Source: Arthrobacter sp. efr-133-R2A-120
GTDB taxonomy: Bacteria; Actinomycetota; Actinomycetes; Actinomycetales; Micrococcaceae
DNA length: 64,000 nt
Direction: 5' to 3'
Assembly: GCF_030209835.1 (NCBI RefSeq)
Contig: NZ_JARVRF010000061.1
Location: 1-64,000 of the forward strand
Shown: positions 25,734-33,752 of the stretch, in pieces
Position numbering within the stretch: the stretch's first letter is position 1
Layout: each line of letters begins with the position of its first letter
Translations under genes and position numbers: made by a program
The notes under the pieces: model-generated
Told to the model about the DNA's origin: nothing
Seen by the model: the letters and a program-made list of their open reading frames with translations, nothing else
Databases searched by the model: none

Positions 25734-25765
25734 CTTGTGCAAACCATTGACAAACTTGTACAAGT
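25734..25765. promoter_or_regulatory. Two operator-like palindromes upstream of the sugar-acid operon
   Basis: ACTTGTACAAGT (25754-25765) is a perfect 12-bp palindrome. CTTGTGCAAA (25734-25743) is an imperfect copy of its core CTTGTACAAG. The centres are 21 bp apart, two helical turns, and flank the -35 box, as expected for binding of the LacI-type product encoded just downstream. Confidence 0.6.
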
Positions 25766-25776
25766 CTTTCCATACT
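25747..25776 (+). promoter_or_regulatory. Promoter of the LacI/sugar-acid operon
   Basis: TTGACA (25747-25752) is a perfect -35 box; CATACT (25771-25776) after an 18-base spacer is a fair -10. The perfect palindrome occupies most of the spacer, so autorepression is predicted. Confidence 0.6.
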
Positions 25777-25813
25777 TGCAGGACAAGGTTTCAACGAAGC
25801 AACTGGAGGACAG

Positions 25814-26803
25814 ATGTCGGCAAAACTCACGGATGTCGCAAAGCTGGCGGGGGTCTCCCTGGCAACGGCGTCGAGGGCATTCGGAGACCCCGGCCGGCTG
25901 GCAGCCGAAACGCGGCAGAAGGTCATGGCCGCGGCCGAGCAGTTGGGATACGACGTGCCCGGAGTGACGGGCAGCCGGACGTTCGGCGTCATCGTCCCCG
26001 ACATTTCAAATGCGGTTTTCGCCGCCCTCATCAAAGCCATCCAGGACCAGGCATGGCACGGCCGCCACCGGATGGTCCTCGCCGACACCTCCGAGTCCTC
26101 CTCGCGGGAACAGGCACATCTCGAATCCTTCGCGACGGGCGTGGATGGGATCATCCTTTGCTCGCCCCGCCTGCCTTCCGAGCAGATTCACAATCTCGCC
26201 GGTAGCGCGCCGCTGGTGGTCATCAATGGCGAGGCCGAGCACGCCGCGCGGGTGCTCATGGAAGCCGGCGAGGGAATCCGCCAAGCCGTCGAGCATCTCT
26301 ATGCACTCGGCCACCGCAAGCTCGCCTATATCCCCGGACCCGCGTCGTCGTGGGCCAACGGCCAACGCCGTGCAGCGATCACCCGCTTCTGCGCCGACTG
26401 GGGCATCGAACTCGTGACCGTGGGGAACCAGAATGCAACGGTCGACGGCGGACTGGCCGCGGCGGCTTCCGTGGTCGCCAGCGGTGCCACCGCTGTTATT
26501 GCCTACAACGACCTGGTCGCCATCGGCATGCTCGCCGGCGCCCGTACCCTTGGTTACCACTGCCCGGAGGACATCAGCGTTGTCGGCATCGACGACCTCG
26601 ACATTGCCGCCGCGGCAGAGCCGGGGCTCACCTCCATCCGCGTACCCATTGACCGAAGCGGCGCCCTCAGCCTTGAGCTCCTCCTGGAGCAGATGGCCGG
26701 AAAGCCGACAGCAACTGAAGCCGTGCACCTCAGTTCACAACTCATCGTGCGTGGCTCCACTTTTGCCGCGCGCACCGCAGAGCAAGCCCTCCAGGGAAAG
26801 TAA
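25814..26803 (+). CDS. LacI family regulator of the sugar-acid operon
   Basis: A 329-residue repressor: helix-turn-helix plus hinge at about 5-55 (LTDVAKLAGVSLATASRAFGDPGRLAAETRQKVMAAAEQLGY), then a ligand-binding core with TFGVIVPDISNAVFAALIKAIQ and AVIAYNDLVAIGMLAGARTLG. First gene of a long operon, with GGAGGACAG before the ATG and only 2 bases to the next gene. Because it is inside its own operon, repression would be self-limiting. The probable inducer is a pathway intermediate such as a sugar acid, which is inference. Confidence 0.92.
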   Translation: MSAKLTDVAKLAGVSLATASRAFGDPGRLAAETRQKVMAAAEQLGYDVPGVTGSRTFGVIVPDISNAVFAALIKAIQDQAWHGRHRMVLADTSESSSREQAHLESFATGVDGIILCSPRLPSEQIHNLAGSAPLVVINGEAEHAARVLMEAGEGIRQAVEHLYALGHRKLAYIPGPASSWANGQRRAAITRFCADWGIELVTVGNQNATVDGGLAAAASVVASGATAVIAYNDLVAIGMLAGARTLGYHCPEDISVVGIDDLDIAAAAEPGLTSIRVPIDRSGALSLELLLEQMAGKPTATEAVHLSSQLIVRGSTFAARTAEQALQGK

Positions 26804-26805
26804 CC

Positions 26806-27786
26806 ATGAGAATCGTCATCGCAGACCCCAACCTGATGCCCCACCGCTCCACTTTCGAAACCGCGCTCCCCGAGGGCGCCCTTGCCTCCTGGCACGACAG
26901 CTGGAGCGAGCATGCGGTGCTCACCGACCTCAAAGATGCCGACGTCTACGTCGGGCCACGTTTCACCGAAGCCATGGGCTCGGCCGCGGGCAACTTGCTC
27001 CTGGTCCACGTGGGCGGTGCCGGATACGACGGTATCGACGCGTCCGCACTGCCCGCAGGGGCGGTGTGCGCGAACACCTTCCACCACGAAAGCTCCATTG
27101 CCGAACACATCGCCACGGTTTTGGTGGCCCTCCGTCGCAACCTGATCGGTCAAGACGCGGCGCTTCGGAGCGGTGTCTGGTCTTCGTCCGTTTACTCCTC
27201 CGAAATCCGCCAGCCGGAAACACTGCGCGGCGCTGTGGTGACATTCCTCGGGTTCGGGCACATCGGCGGAGCGGCATGGTCGCTCCTCAAGGCCTTCGGC
27301 GCCGAAGGCATCGCCATCACCCGCAGCGGAAGCGTCGACGCACACGCCAACTCCTTGCGGTGGGCAGGCACCACTGAACGCCTCGGCGAGGCACTGAGCG
27401 AATCGGACATTCTGGTGGTCAGCATCCCGCTAACGGAGCAAACCACCGGCATAGTGGGCGCGGCCGAACTCGACGATCTCGGCCCGGACGGGTTGCTCGT
27501 CAACATTGCCCGCGGACCGGTCGTCGACGAAACCGCCCTCTATGAAGCCCTGAAAGACCGGCGGATCGCGGGCGCTGCGATCGATGTCTGGTACCAATAC
27601 CCGGGCACTGACGGCCGCGGCGATCCTTCCACCCTGCCGTTCGGCCGGCTGGACAACATCATCATGACCCCGCACTCCTCCGGCGTCACTGCAGAGACCT
27701 TCCGCAGCCGTGCGCTTGAGATCGCCGAAAACATCACCCGCCTTTCCAAAAACCAGCCGCTGAAGAATGTAGTGATTTCCCGATGA
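26806..27786 (+). CDS. D-isomer-specific 2-hydroxyacid dehydrogenase family protein
   Basis: NAD(P)-dependent dehydrogenase of 326 residues. The nucleotide-binding domain has VVTFLGFGHIGGAAWSLLKAFG and catalytic R in VNIARGPVVDE; the E and H of the usual R-E-H triad fall in the IDVWYQYPG and MTPHSSG segments. The family converts 2-hydroxy and 2-keto acids. Within this operon it might handle 2-ketogluconate or a related aldonate, but no step of the predicted main route needs it. It starts 2 bases after the lacI stop and overlaps manD by 4 bases (ATGA), so it is tightly co-translated. Confidence 0.85.
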   Translation: MRIVIADPNLMPHRSTFETALPEGALASWHDSWSEHAVLTDLKDADVYVGPRFTEAMGSAAGNLLLVHVGGAGYDGIDASALPAGAVCANTFHHESSIAEHIATVLVALRRNLIGQDAALRSGVWSSSVYSSEIRQPETLRGAVVTFLGFGHIGGAAWSLLKAFGAEGIAITRSGSVDAHANSLRWAGTTERLGEALSESDILVVSIPLTEQTTGIVGAAELDDLGPDGLLVNIARGPVVDETALYEALKDRRIAGAAIDVWYQYPGTDGRGDPSTLPFGRLDNIIMTPHSSGVTAETFRSRALEIAENITRLSKNQPLKNVVISR

Positions 27787-29000
27787 CCCGAAAAATCGTC
27801 GACGTCGACGTCCTGGTAACCAGCCCCAGCCGCAACTTCGTCACCCTCAAGATCACCACCGACGACGGCATCGTCGGTTGGGGTGACGCCACGCTGAACG
27901 GCCGCGAACTCTCTGTCGCGAGCTATCTGCGCGATCACCTTGCCCCAGCCCTGCTGGGCAGGGACGCGGACCGCATCGAAGACACCTGGCAATACTTTTA
28001 CAAAGGTGCATACTGGCGCCGCGGGCCGGTGACCATGGCCGCGATCGGCGCCATCGACCTCGCCCTCTGGGACATCAAAGGCAAGGCCCTCGGGGTTCCG
28101 GTCTACCAACTCCTGGGCGGCGCGGCCCGCGACAAGATCCTCACGTACACGCACGCCACCGGCTGGGACCTTCCGGAGTTGCTGGACTCGATAGACCAAC
28201 GCCGCGAGCAGGGCTTCCGCGCCGTCCGTGCCCAGTCCGGCGTCCCCGGCCTCGACAAGGTTTATGGCGTCACCAAGGGTGCCGCGAGTTATGAACCGGC
28301 CGGACGCGGTGCCGGTCCAGTCGAAGAAGACTGGGACACCTCTGCCTACCTGCGCCACGCCCCGAAGATCCTCTCCGCAGTCCGTGAGCACGTCGGTCCC
28401 GAGCTGAAGCTCCTCCACGACGTCCACCACCGGCTCAACCCCACCGAAGCCGCCCGCTTGGCCCGCTCTTTGGAAGACGTGGACCTGTTCTGGCTCGAGG
28501 ACGCCACACCTGCCGAGAACCAGCGGCTGTTGCGCACGCTGCGCCAGCAGACCACCATTCCGCTGGCGATCGGCGAAGTCTTCAACACCGTCTGGGACAC
28601 CGAGTTGCTCATCACTGAACGGCTCATCGACTACATCCGCACCGCCGTCGTGCATGCCGGAGGCATCTCCCACGTCCGCAAGATCCTGGCTCTCGCCGAG
28701 GTCTACCAGATCAAGGGCGCACCCCACGGCCCGTCCGACGTCTCCCCCATCAACCTCTCGGCATCGCTGCACCTGGGCCTGGCCACCAGCAACTTCGCCA
28801 TCCAGGAGTACATGGGCTACGACCCCTTGGTCTCGGAAGTCTTCCAATCGAGCTTCCGCTTCGAAGACGGCTACCTGCACCCAGGTGACGAGCCCGGCCT
28901 GGGCGTCCAGGTGGACGAAGCAGCCGCAGCCCGCTTCCCGTACACGCAGGCTTACCTGCCCATCGCGCGGGAGCTCGACGGCTCCATGAAGGACTGGTGA
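27783..29000 (+). CDS. manD: D-mannonate dehydratase, enolase superfamily
   Basis: Magnesium-dependent dehydratase of 405 residues that turns D-mannonate into 2-keto-3-deoxygluconate. Ligands D213, E239 and E265 (LLHDVHHR, FWLEDATPAENQ, IGEVFNT), catalytic H215 and Y161 (RAQSGVPGLDKVYGV) and H315 (GAPHGPSDVSP) correspond to D210, E236, E262, H212, Y159 and H312 of characterised ManD with a constant small offset. The ManD subgroup also contains low-efficiency enzymes acting on mannonate and gluconate, which are linked to L-gulonate and L-idonate breakdown; residues alone do not tell me which type this is. Start overlaps the previous gene (ATGA). Confidence 0.92.
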   Translation: MTRKIVDVDVLVTSPSRNFVTLKITTDDGIVGWGDATLNGRELSVASYLRDHLAPALLGRDADRIEDTWQYFYKGAYWRRGPVTMAAIGAIDLALWDIKGKALGVPVYQLLGGAARDKILTYTHATGWDLPELLDSIDQRREQGFRAVRAQSGVPGLDKVYGVTKGAASYEPAGRGAGPVEEDWDTSAYLRHAPKILSAVREHVGPELKLLHDVHHRLNPTEAARLARSLEDVDLFWLEDATPAENQRLLRTLRQQTTIPLAIGEVFNTVWDTELLITERLIDYIRTAVVHAGGISHVRKILALAEVYQIKGAPHGPSDVSPINLSASLHLGLATSNFAIQEYMGYDPLVSEVFQSSFRFEDGYLHPGDEPGLGVQVDEAAAARFPYTQAYLPIARELDGSMKDW

Positions 29001-29003
29001 AAC

Positions 29004-30527
29004 ATGGCCACGTCAATCCTGCCGCCGCTGAGCGCGGAAACGCCCGGAATCCTTCGGCGAAGCGTCGCCCCTGCTCCCGGCATCGTGCACCTCGGCTTCG
29101 GAAACTTCCACCGCGCACACCAGGCCGTGTACACGGAAGGCGCCATAGCCGCCCACGGCGGTGACTGGGGGATCATCGGAATTTCCAGCCGTTCCTCAGC
29201 CATCACCGATGCCATGCACGCCCAGGACATGCTCTACACCGTGGTGGAAATCTCGCCCGAGGGATCGAAGTTCTCGACCCCGCGCGTGCACACGGACGCC
29301 TTCGTCGCGGCACGGGAACCGGAGCGCGTCGTGGCCGTCATCGGTGCCGAGACCACGCGCATAGTGTCACTGACGGTTACGGAAAACGGCTACACCTACA
29401 GTCCGGCAACGGGCTCGCTGAACGTTGCCGACCCTGACGTCCAGCACGATCTCGCCAACGGCCCTGCGCCCCGCACCCCGATCGGGCAGATCGTCCGCGG
29501 GCTTCAGCAGCGGGCACGAACCCACGGCAAACCAGTGACGGTCCTCAGTTGCGACAACCTCGCGGACAACGGGCACCACACCCAACGGCTCGTCCGCGAA
29601 TTTGCCTCATTGCTCCCGGCCGGCGAGGCCGCCGAGACGCTGCGATGGATCGACGCCAACGTCACCTTCCCGTCATCCATGGTGGACCGGATCGTGCCCG
29701 CCACGACGGACCACTACCGTGGCCTCGTCGCCGAACAACTCGGCTACGCGGACCAGATCCCCGTCCCGGCCGAACCCTTCACGATGTGGATCCTGGAGGA
29801 CAACTTCATAGCCGGCCGCCCTGCGTGGGAGGCCGGAGGCGCGATCTTCACGGACGACGTCGCAGCCTATGAGCAGCTCAAGGTCAGGCTCTTGAACGGC
29901 ACCCATTCCCTGATCGCGTACCTCGGGGCCCTGTCCGGTGCAGCCACCATTCCGGACGCGACGGGCATCGACTACATCGAAGCCGCCGCCCGCCGGGTCC
30001 TCCGCGACGAGTACCTGCCGAGCGTCACTGTGCCCGGAGCCGTCGACGTCGAGGCCTACGAGGAGCAACTTTTCTCGCGGTGGCGCAACTCGGCATTGGG
30101 GCACCGGACCAGCCAGGTAGGCAGCGACGGCTCCGTCAAGCTTCGCCAGCGGATCCCGATTCCCGCCTTGGAAATGCTCGACGCCGGCGCCATGCCCCAC
30201 TACCTTGCCCTCACCGTCGCCGCGTATCTCTCATGCATCGCGCCGCTTCAGGGATTCGAACCCGGCAACCATGCCAAGGAGATGCAAGACCCCGCCCGCG
30301 GGACACTCCAGGAGCTCGCAAAGGGATCAGGCTCCGGGCGGGAGCTCGCCGCAAAGGTGCTCGGCGAGCACCATCTTCTCGGTGACGAACTCTCGACCCG
30401 TGAAAGCTTCATCCGGCGCACCGGCGAGTTCATCGACATCATCCACCGGCAAGGCCCCCTCGCCGCCGCAAACGCGGCGGCCGAGCCACCTTCACTTCTT
30501 CCCGCACAGACCCGGAGCATCCGATGA
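29004..30527 (+). CDS. uxuB: Mannitol dehydrogenase family: D-mannonate oxidoreductase (fructuronate reductase)
   Basis: A 507-residue polyol dehydrogenase that reversibly reduces D-fructuronate to D-mannonate with NADH. The NAD-binding part has GIVHLGFGNFHRAHQAVYTE and IGISSRSS; the catalytic region has the K-x5-N-x2-H pattern of the long-chain family in KVRLLNGTHSLIAYLG. It feeds ManD directly upstream, from which it is separated by 3 bases. The stop overlaps the next start (ATGA). Mannitol or arabitol dehydrogenase are other family activities, but the neighbours favour mannonate. Confidence 0.88.
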   Translation: MATSILPPLSAETPGILRRSVAPAPGIVHLGFGNFHRAHQAVYTEGAIAAHGGDWGIIGISSRSSAITDAMHAQDMLYTVVEISPEGSKFSTPRVHTDAFVAAREPERVVAVIGAETTRIVSLTVTENGYTYSPATGSLNVADPDVQHDLANGPAPRTPIGQIVRGLQQRARTHGKPVTVLSCDNLADNGHHTQRLVREFASLLPAGEAAETLRWIDANVTFPSSMVDRIVPATTDHYRGLVAEQLGYADQIPVPAEPFTMWILEDNFIAGRPAWEAGGAIFTDDVAAYEQLKVRLLNGTHSLIAYLGALSGAATIPDATGIDYIEAAARRVLRDEYLPSVTVPGAVDVEAYEEQLFSRWRNSALGHRTSQVGSDGSVKLRQRIPIPALEMLDAGAMPHYLALTVAAYLSCIAPLQGFEPGNHAKEMQDPARGTLQELAKGSGSGRELAAKVLGEHHLLGDELSTRESFIRRTGEFIDIIHRQGPLAAANAAAEPPSLLPAQTRSIR

Positions 30528-31576
30528 CCACCCAAACTGTCCGCCGCACTGACGGATCCTCCCTGCCGCTGGCCACGGAAGCCGCCGTGCTCCACGGCGC
30601 AGGAGATCTCCGTATTGAAGAGAAACCCCTGAAGACCCTGGGGCCGAACGATGTCCTGGTAGAAATGCGCTCCGGCGGAATCTGCGGCTCGGACATGCAC
30701 TACTTCGCTGACGGCCGCAACGGCACCAATGTCCTCCACCAGCCCACTGCCCTCGGCCACGAGGGAGCCGGCGTCGTCATCGCATGCGGTGAAGCAGCCG
30801 GCATTGCCGCGGGCACCGCCGTCGTGATTGAACCGGCGCTCCCGTGCCGGGACTGCCCAACGTGCCTCTCCAGACGCTACAACCTGTGCCCCACGGGGAC
30901 GTGCTTCGGTTCCCCGCCCACGGACGGGGTGTTCGCCCGCCACGTGGTGGTGCCCGAAGCCGCCCTCCACGAACTCCCGGCCAACATCCCGGCCGAGATC
31001 GGGGCAGCGATCGAGCCCCTCGCCGTCGCCGTCTGGGCGGTTGAACGCGCCCAAGTCCAAGCCGGGCACCGGGTGCTGATCACGGGCGCCGGACCGATCG
31101 GGCTGCTCGTGGCCCAAGTGGCGGCATCCCGCGGCGCGTCGGAGATCATCGTGACCGACGTCAACGACGATCGCCTCGCTGTCGCCGCCCGGTTCGGCGC
31201 CACCCGGACCATCAACACCTCGGTCACCGCTTTGGATCTGAAAGACATGGATCGCCTGATCGAATGCTCAGGCAACACCCGCGCGCTGGCCGACGGCATC
31301 TACACCCTCGCGCCGGCAGCCCGGGCCACCGTGGTCGGCCAAGCCCGCCCCACGGTCGACGGGATCCCGCTCGGTTTCCTCCAACGTTTTGAAATCGACC
31401 TGGTGACCGCGTTCCGTTACGCCAACGCGTTCCCGACGGCGATCCAGCTCGCCTCCTCCGGGGTGGCGGACCTTCGCTCCATCATCACCGCCACATATCC
31501 CCTCGCCAACGCGGCGGCCGCACTTACCGCCCCCGTGACAGACCCCACCAACCTCAAAGTCCTCATCACCTACTGA
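30524..31576 (+). CDS. Zinc-dependent dehydrogenase, L-idonate/L-gulonate 5-dehydrogenase type
   Basis: Medium-chain alcohol dehydrogenase of 350 residues. Catalytic zinc ligands C54 (GGICGSDMHYF), H79 and E80 (ALGHEGAGVV) and the four structural zinc cysteines C108, C111, C114 and C122 are all present, followed by a Rossmann domain (GAGPIGLLVAQVAASRGASEIIVTD). The GICGSDMHY form is typical of L-idonate 5-dehydrogenase and the RspB-like L-gulonate 5-dehydrogenase. Oxidising L-gulonate would give D-fructuronate, the substrate of the uxuB product next door; oxidising L-idonate would give 5-ketogluconate. Operon position favours L-gulonate, but both are possible. Confidence 0.85.
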   Translation: MTTQTVRRTDGSSLPLATEAAVLHGAGDLRIEEKPLKTLGPNDVLVEMRSGGICGSDMHYFADGRNGTNVLHQPTALGHEGAGVVIACGEAAGIAAGTAVVIEPALPCRDCPTCLSRRYNLCPTGTCFGSPPTDGVFARHVVVPEAALHELPANIPAEIGAAIEPLAVAVWAVERAQVQAGHRVLITGAGPIGLLVAQVAASRGASEIIVTDVNDDRLAVAARFGATRTINTSVTALDLKDMDRLIECSGNTRALADGIYTLAPAARATVVGQARPTVDGIPLGFLQRFEIDLVTAFRYANAFPTAIQLASSGVADLRSIITATYPLANAAAALTAPVTDPTNLKVLITY

Positions 31577-31624
31577 CTCGGCCCACGTACGGGCCAGCGG
31601 ACATCCATTCAAAGGAGTATGGAA

Positions 31625-32998
31625 ATGACCACAGCAGCAAACCTCCCGCCCACGCCGGTGGACCAAAGCAAGGTCCGGAAAGCCGCCGTCGCCGGGCTCA
31701 TCGGCACCACACTGGAACTCTACGATTTCGTCATCTACGGCACCGCGTCGGCACTCGTCTTCAGCAAGTTGTTCTTCCCGAACATTTCGCCCGCCGCAGC
31801 GCTGCTGGCAAGTTTCAGCACCTTCGCCGTCGGATTCCTGTTCCGCCCGCTCGGCGGAATCTTCTTCTCCCACTTCGGTGATCGCCTCGGCCGCAAGTGG
31901 GTCCTGGTGGTCACCTTGCTGCTCATGGGCGGGGCGACGCTGGCGATCGGGCTCCTGCCGACCTTCGGCCAGATCGGCCTCTTTGCGCCGGTGCTGCTGT
32001 GTCTCTGCCGCGCTGCCCAGGGCTTCGGCGCCGGTGCTGAACAATCAGGCGGCGCAACACTGCTCACGGAGTCCGCAGCCCCTGGAACCCGGGGCAAGCT
32101 GGCCTCGCTGATCATGGTTGGCGCGGCCGCAGGAACGGCGCTCGGCGCACTCGTGTGGATCGCGGCGCAGTCCTTGGCACCCAACGACATGCTCACGTGG
32201 GGTTGGAGGCTCGTCTTCCTCTCCAGCATCTTCGTGACCATCGCAGCGCTGGTCATCCGGCGCAAGCTGGACGAATCACCGGTCTTCGAAGAGATCAAGC
32301 AGGCCCGCACGGAACCCCCGGCACCCCTGCGGGAAGTTGCCAAGTACGGCAAGGCCAACGTCCTGCGCGTCATCCTGATGAACCTCGGAGTCAGCACGCA
32401 GTCCTACACCATCCAGGTGTTCATGGCCTCGTACCTTATCACCGTGATTGGAACGGACCCGAAGTTCATTCCCCCCGTGCTCCTCATCGGTTCGCTCTGC
32501 GGCGGCGTCGCGGCCGTCTCCTTCGGAATCCTGTCCGACAAGATCGGGCGCCGGCGCGTCGTCTCACTTATCACCGGGGCACTCATCCTGTTCCCCGCCC
32601 CAGCGTTCCTGCTGCTGACCACCGGCTCGCCGGTAGCCATCGTGTTGGTGATTGTGGTCGGCTTCGTCCTGGCATGCCAGGGCGTGGTCGGCGTGCACAT
32701 GAGCTACTTCCCGGAGATCTTCGGCAGCCGCTACCGTTACGCGGGTGTCACCTTGGGCCGCGAGTTCTCTTCCATCATCGGCGGAGGCATCGCTCCCATG
32801 ATCTGCGCTGCCCTGCTGGGCATGTTTAGCAACTCATGGATTCCTGTGGCGATCTACATGTCGGCGACCATGCTGATCAGCTTCATCGCCACCCGCATGT
32901 CACCGGAAACCCTGAACCGCGACCTCACGGACCCCGAGGACGCCGCCCACAGCAAAAGCGGGATTGTCCCGGTGACCTCCGAAGCGCAGCACGCCTAG
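31625..32998 (+). CDS. MFS transporter, metabolite:H+ symporter (MHS) family
   Basis: Proton-coupled uptake permease of 457 residues with 12 predicted transmembrane helices. Family marks: AGLIGTTLELYDFVIYGTAS in helix 1, the loop FSHFGDRLGRKWVLV, and GFGAGAEQSGGATLL in helix 4. MHS members import carboxylates such as citrate, ketoglutarate or shikimate, so here it is the likely entry route for the sugar acid. ATG 31625 is preferred to 31619 because AAAGGAG is 7 bases before it but only 1 before the other. A small inverted repeat (GGCCC ... GGGCC) lies in the 48-base gap before it. Confidence 0.92.
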   Translation: MTTAANLPPTPVDQSKVRKAAVAGLIGTTLELYDFVIYGTASALVFSKLFFPNISPAAALLASFSTFAVGFLFRPLGGIFFSHFGDRLGRKWVLVVTLLLMGGATLAIGLLPTFGQIGLFAPVLLCLCRAAQGFGAGAEQSGGATLLTESAAPGTRGKLASLIMVGAAAGTALGALVWIAAQSLAPNDMLTWGWRLVFLSSIFVTIAALVIRRKLDESPVFEEIKQARTEPPAPLREVAKYGKANVLRVILMNLGVSTQSYTIQVFMASYLITVIGTDPKFIPPVLLIGSLCGGVAAVSFGILSDKIGRRRVVSLITGALILFPAPAFLLLTTGSPVAIVLVIVVGFVLACQGVVGVHMSYFPEIFGSRYRYAGVTLGREFSSIIGGGIAPMICAALLGMFSNSWIPVAIYMSATMLISFIATRMSPETLNRDLTDPEDAAHSKSGIVPVTSEAQHA

Positions 32999-33015
32999 TA
33001 GCACCCGAAGGGCCT

Positions 33016-33039
33016 CGACGGCGGCAAGTGCCGCCGTCG
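33016..33039 (+). terminator. Intercistronic stem-loop between transporter and eda
   Basis: CGACGGCGG (33016-33024) and CCGCCGTCG (33031-33039) form a perfect 9-bp stem with a 6-base loop and no T-run. It may stabilise the upstream mRNA or attenuate, and could also be a weak terminator. Confidence 0.55.
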
Positions 33040-33077
33040 GGAGACCCCGCCAGCCAACCACAGCACGAAGGACATCC

Positions 33078-33752
33078 ATGTTCCATCTCGAAACCCCGGA
33101 CACCGTCTCCCGTCCGGCGCCATCCGCCATCCTCCGCGACACCAGGGTCGTGGCAGTGCTGCGGGCCAAGCATGCAAAGGACTACAGCCCCGTCATCGAA
33201 GCCCTTCGGGACGGCGGTGTGCTCAGTATTGAGTTGACCTTGAGCACGCCGGGGGTGTTCGAGGAGCTTCCGCTGTTGCTGGACCGCTTCGGTGATGCCG
33301 TGGAAATCGGCGTCGGCACGGTGACCACTCCTGCCGAAGCCGAAACGGCGCTCGACCTGGGCGCCGCATACATCGTCACGCCCATCACCGAACCGGACGT
33401 CATCACCGCCTGCGCTCGACGCGGCGTGCCCGTCTTTCCCGGCGGGCTCACCCCCACCGAGCTCCACACTGGTTGGAAGCTGGGCGCCACCGCCGTCAAA
33501 CTCTTCCCCGCCTCTACGGTCGGGCCCGGCTACATATCGCAAGTCCGCGGGCCGTTCCCTGACATCCAAGTGGTCCCCTCAGGCGGCGTCAATATCGAAG
33601 ACGTACCTGCATGGATTCGCGCAGGCGCATTGGCGGTGAGCCTCGGAGGGCCGCTCCTCGGCGATGTCTTCAAGGGCGGGAGCCTGCCGGAGTTGACCAC
33701 GCGGGCGCGGCGGGTCCGCAAGCTCGTTGATGAGGCACGTGAATCCCTATGA
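33078..33752 (+). CDS. eda: 2-dehydro-3-deoxyphosphogluconate aldolase
   Basis: Class I aldolase of 224 residues splitting KDPG into pyruvate and glyceraldehyde 3-phosphate. The Schiff-base lysine is K141 in TAVKLFPAS, and the catalytic glutamate is probably in the SIELTLSTP segment near residue 50; phosphate binding is by VVPSGGVN and the SLGGPL loop. Length is normal. It begins 79 bases after the transporter stop, with AAGGACATCC before the ATG, and overlaps the kinase gene by 4 bases (ATGA). Final step of the operon's route. Confidence 0.95.
   Translation: MFHLETPDTVSRPAPSAILRDTRVVAVLRAKHAKDYSPVIEALRDGGVLSIELTLSTPGVFEELPLLLDRFGDAVEIGVGTVTTPAEAETALDLGAAYIVTPITEPDVITACARRGVPVFPGGLTPTELHTGWKLGATAVKLFPASTVGPGYISQVRGPFPDIQVVPSGGVNIEDVPAWIRAGALAVSLGGPLLGDVFKGGSLPELTTRARRVRKLVDEARESL

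Noticed and set aside
27540..28880. 446-residue minus-strand frame opposite manD
   Set aside because: Shadow frame; manD carries all active-site residues in the other direction.
30251..30268. GGATTCGAACCC, which looks like the T-arm of a tRNA gene
   Set aside because: It is inside uxuB in frame, and no acceptor stem or anticodon arm surrounds it.
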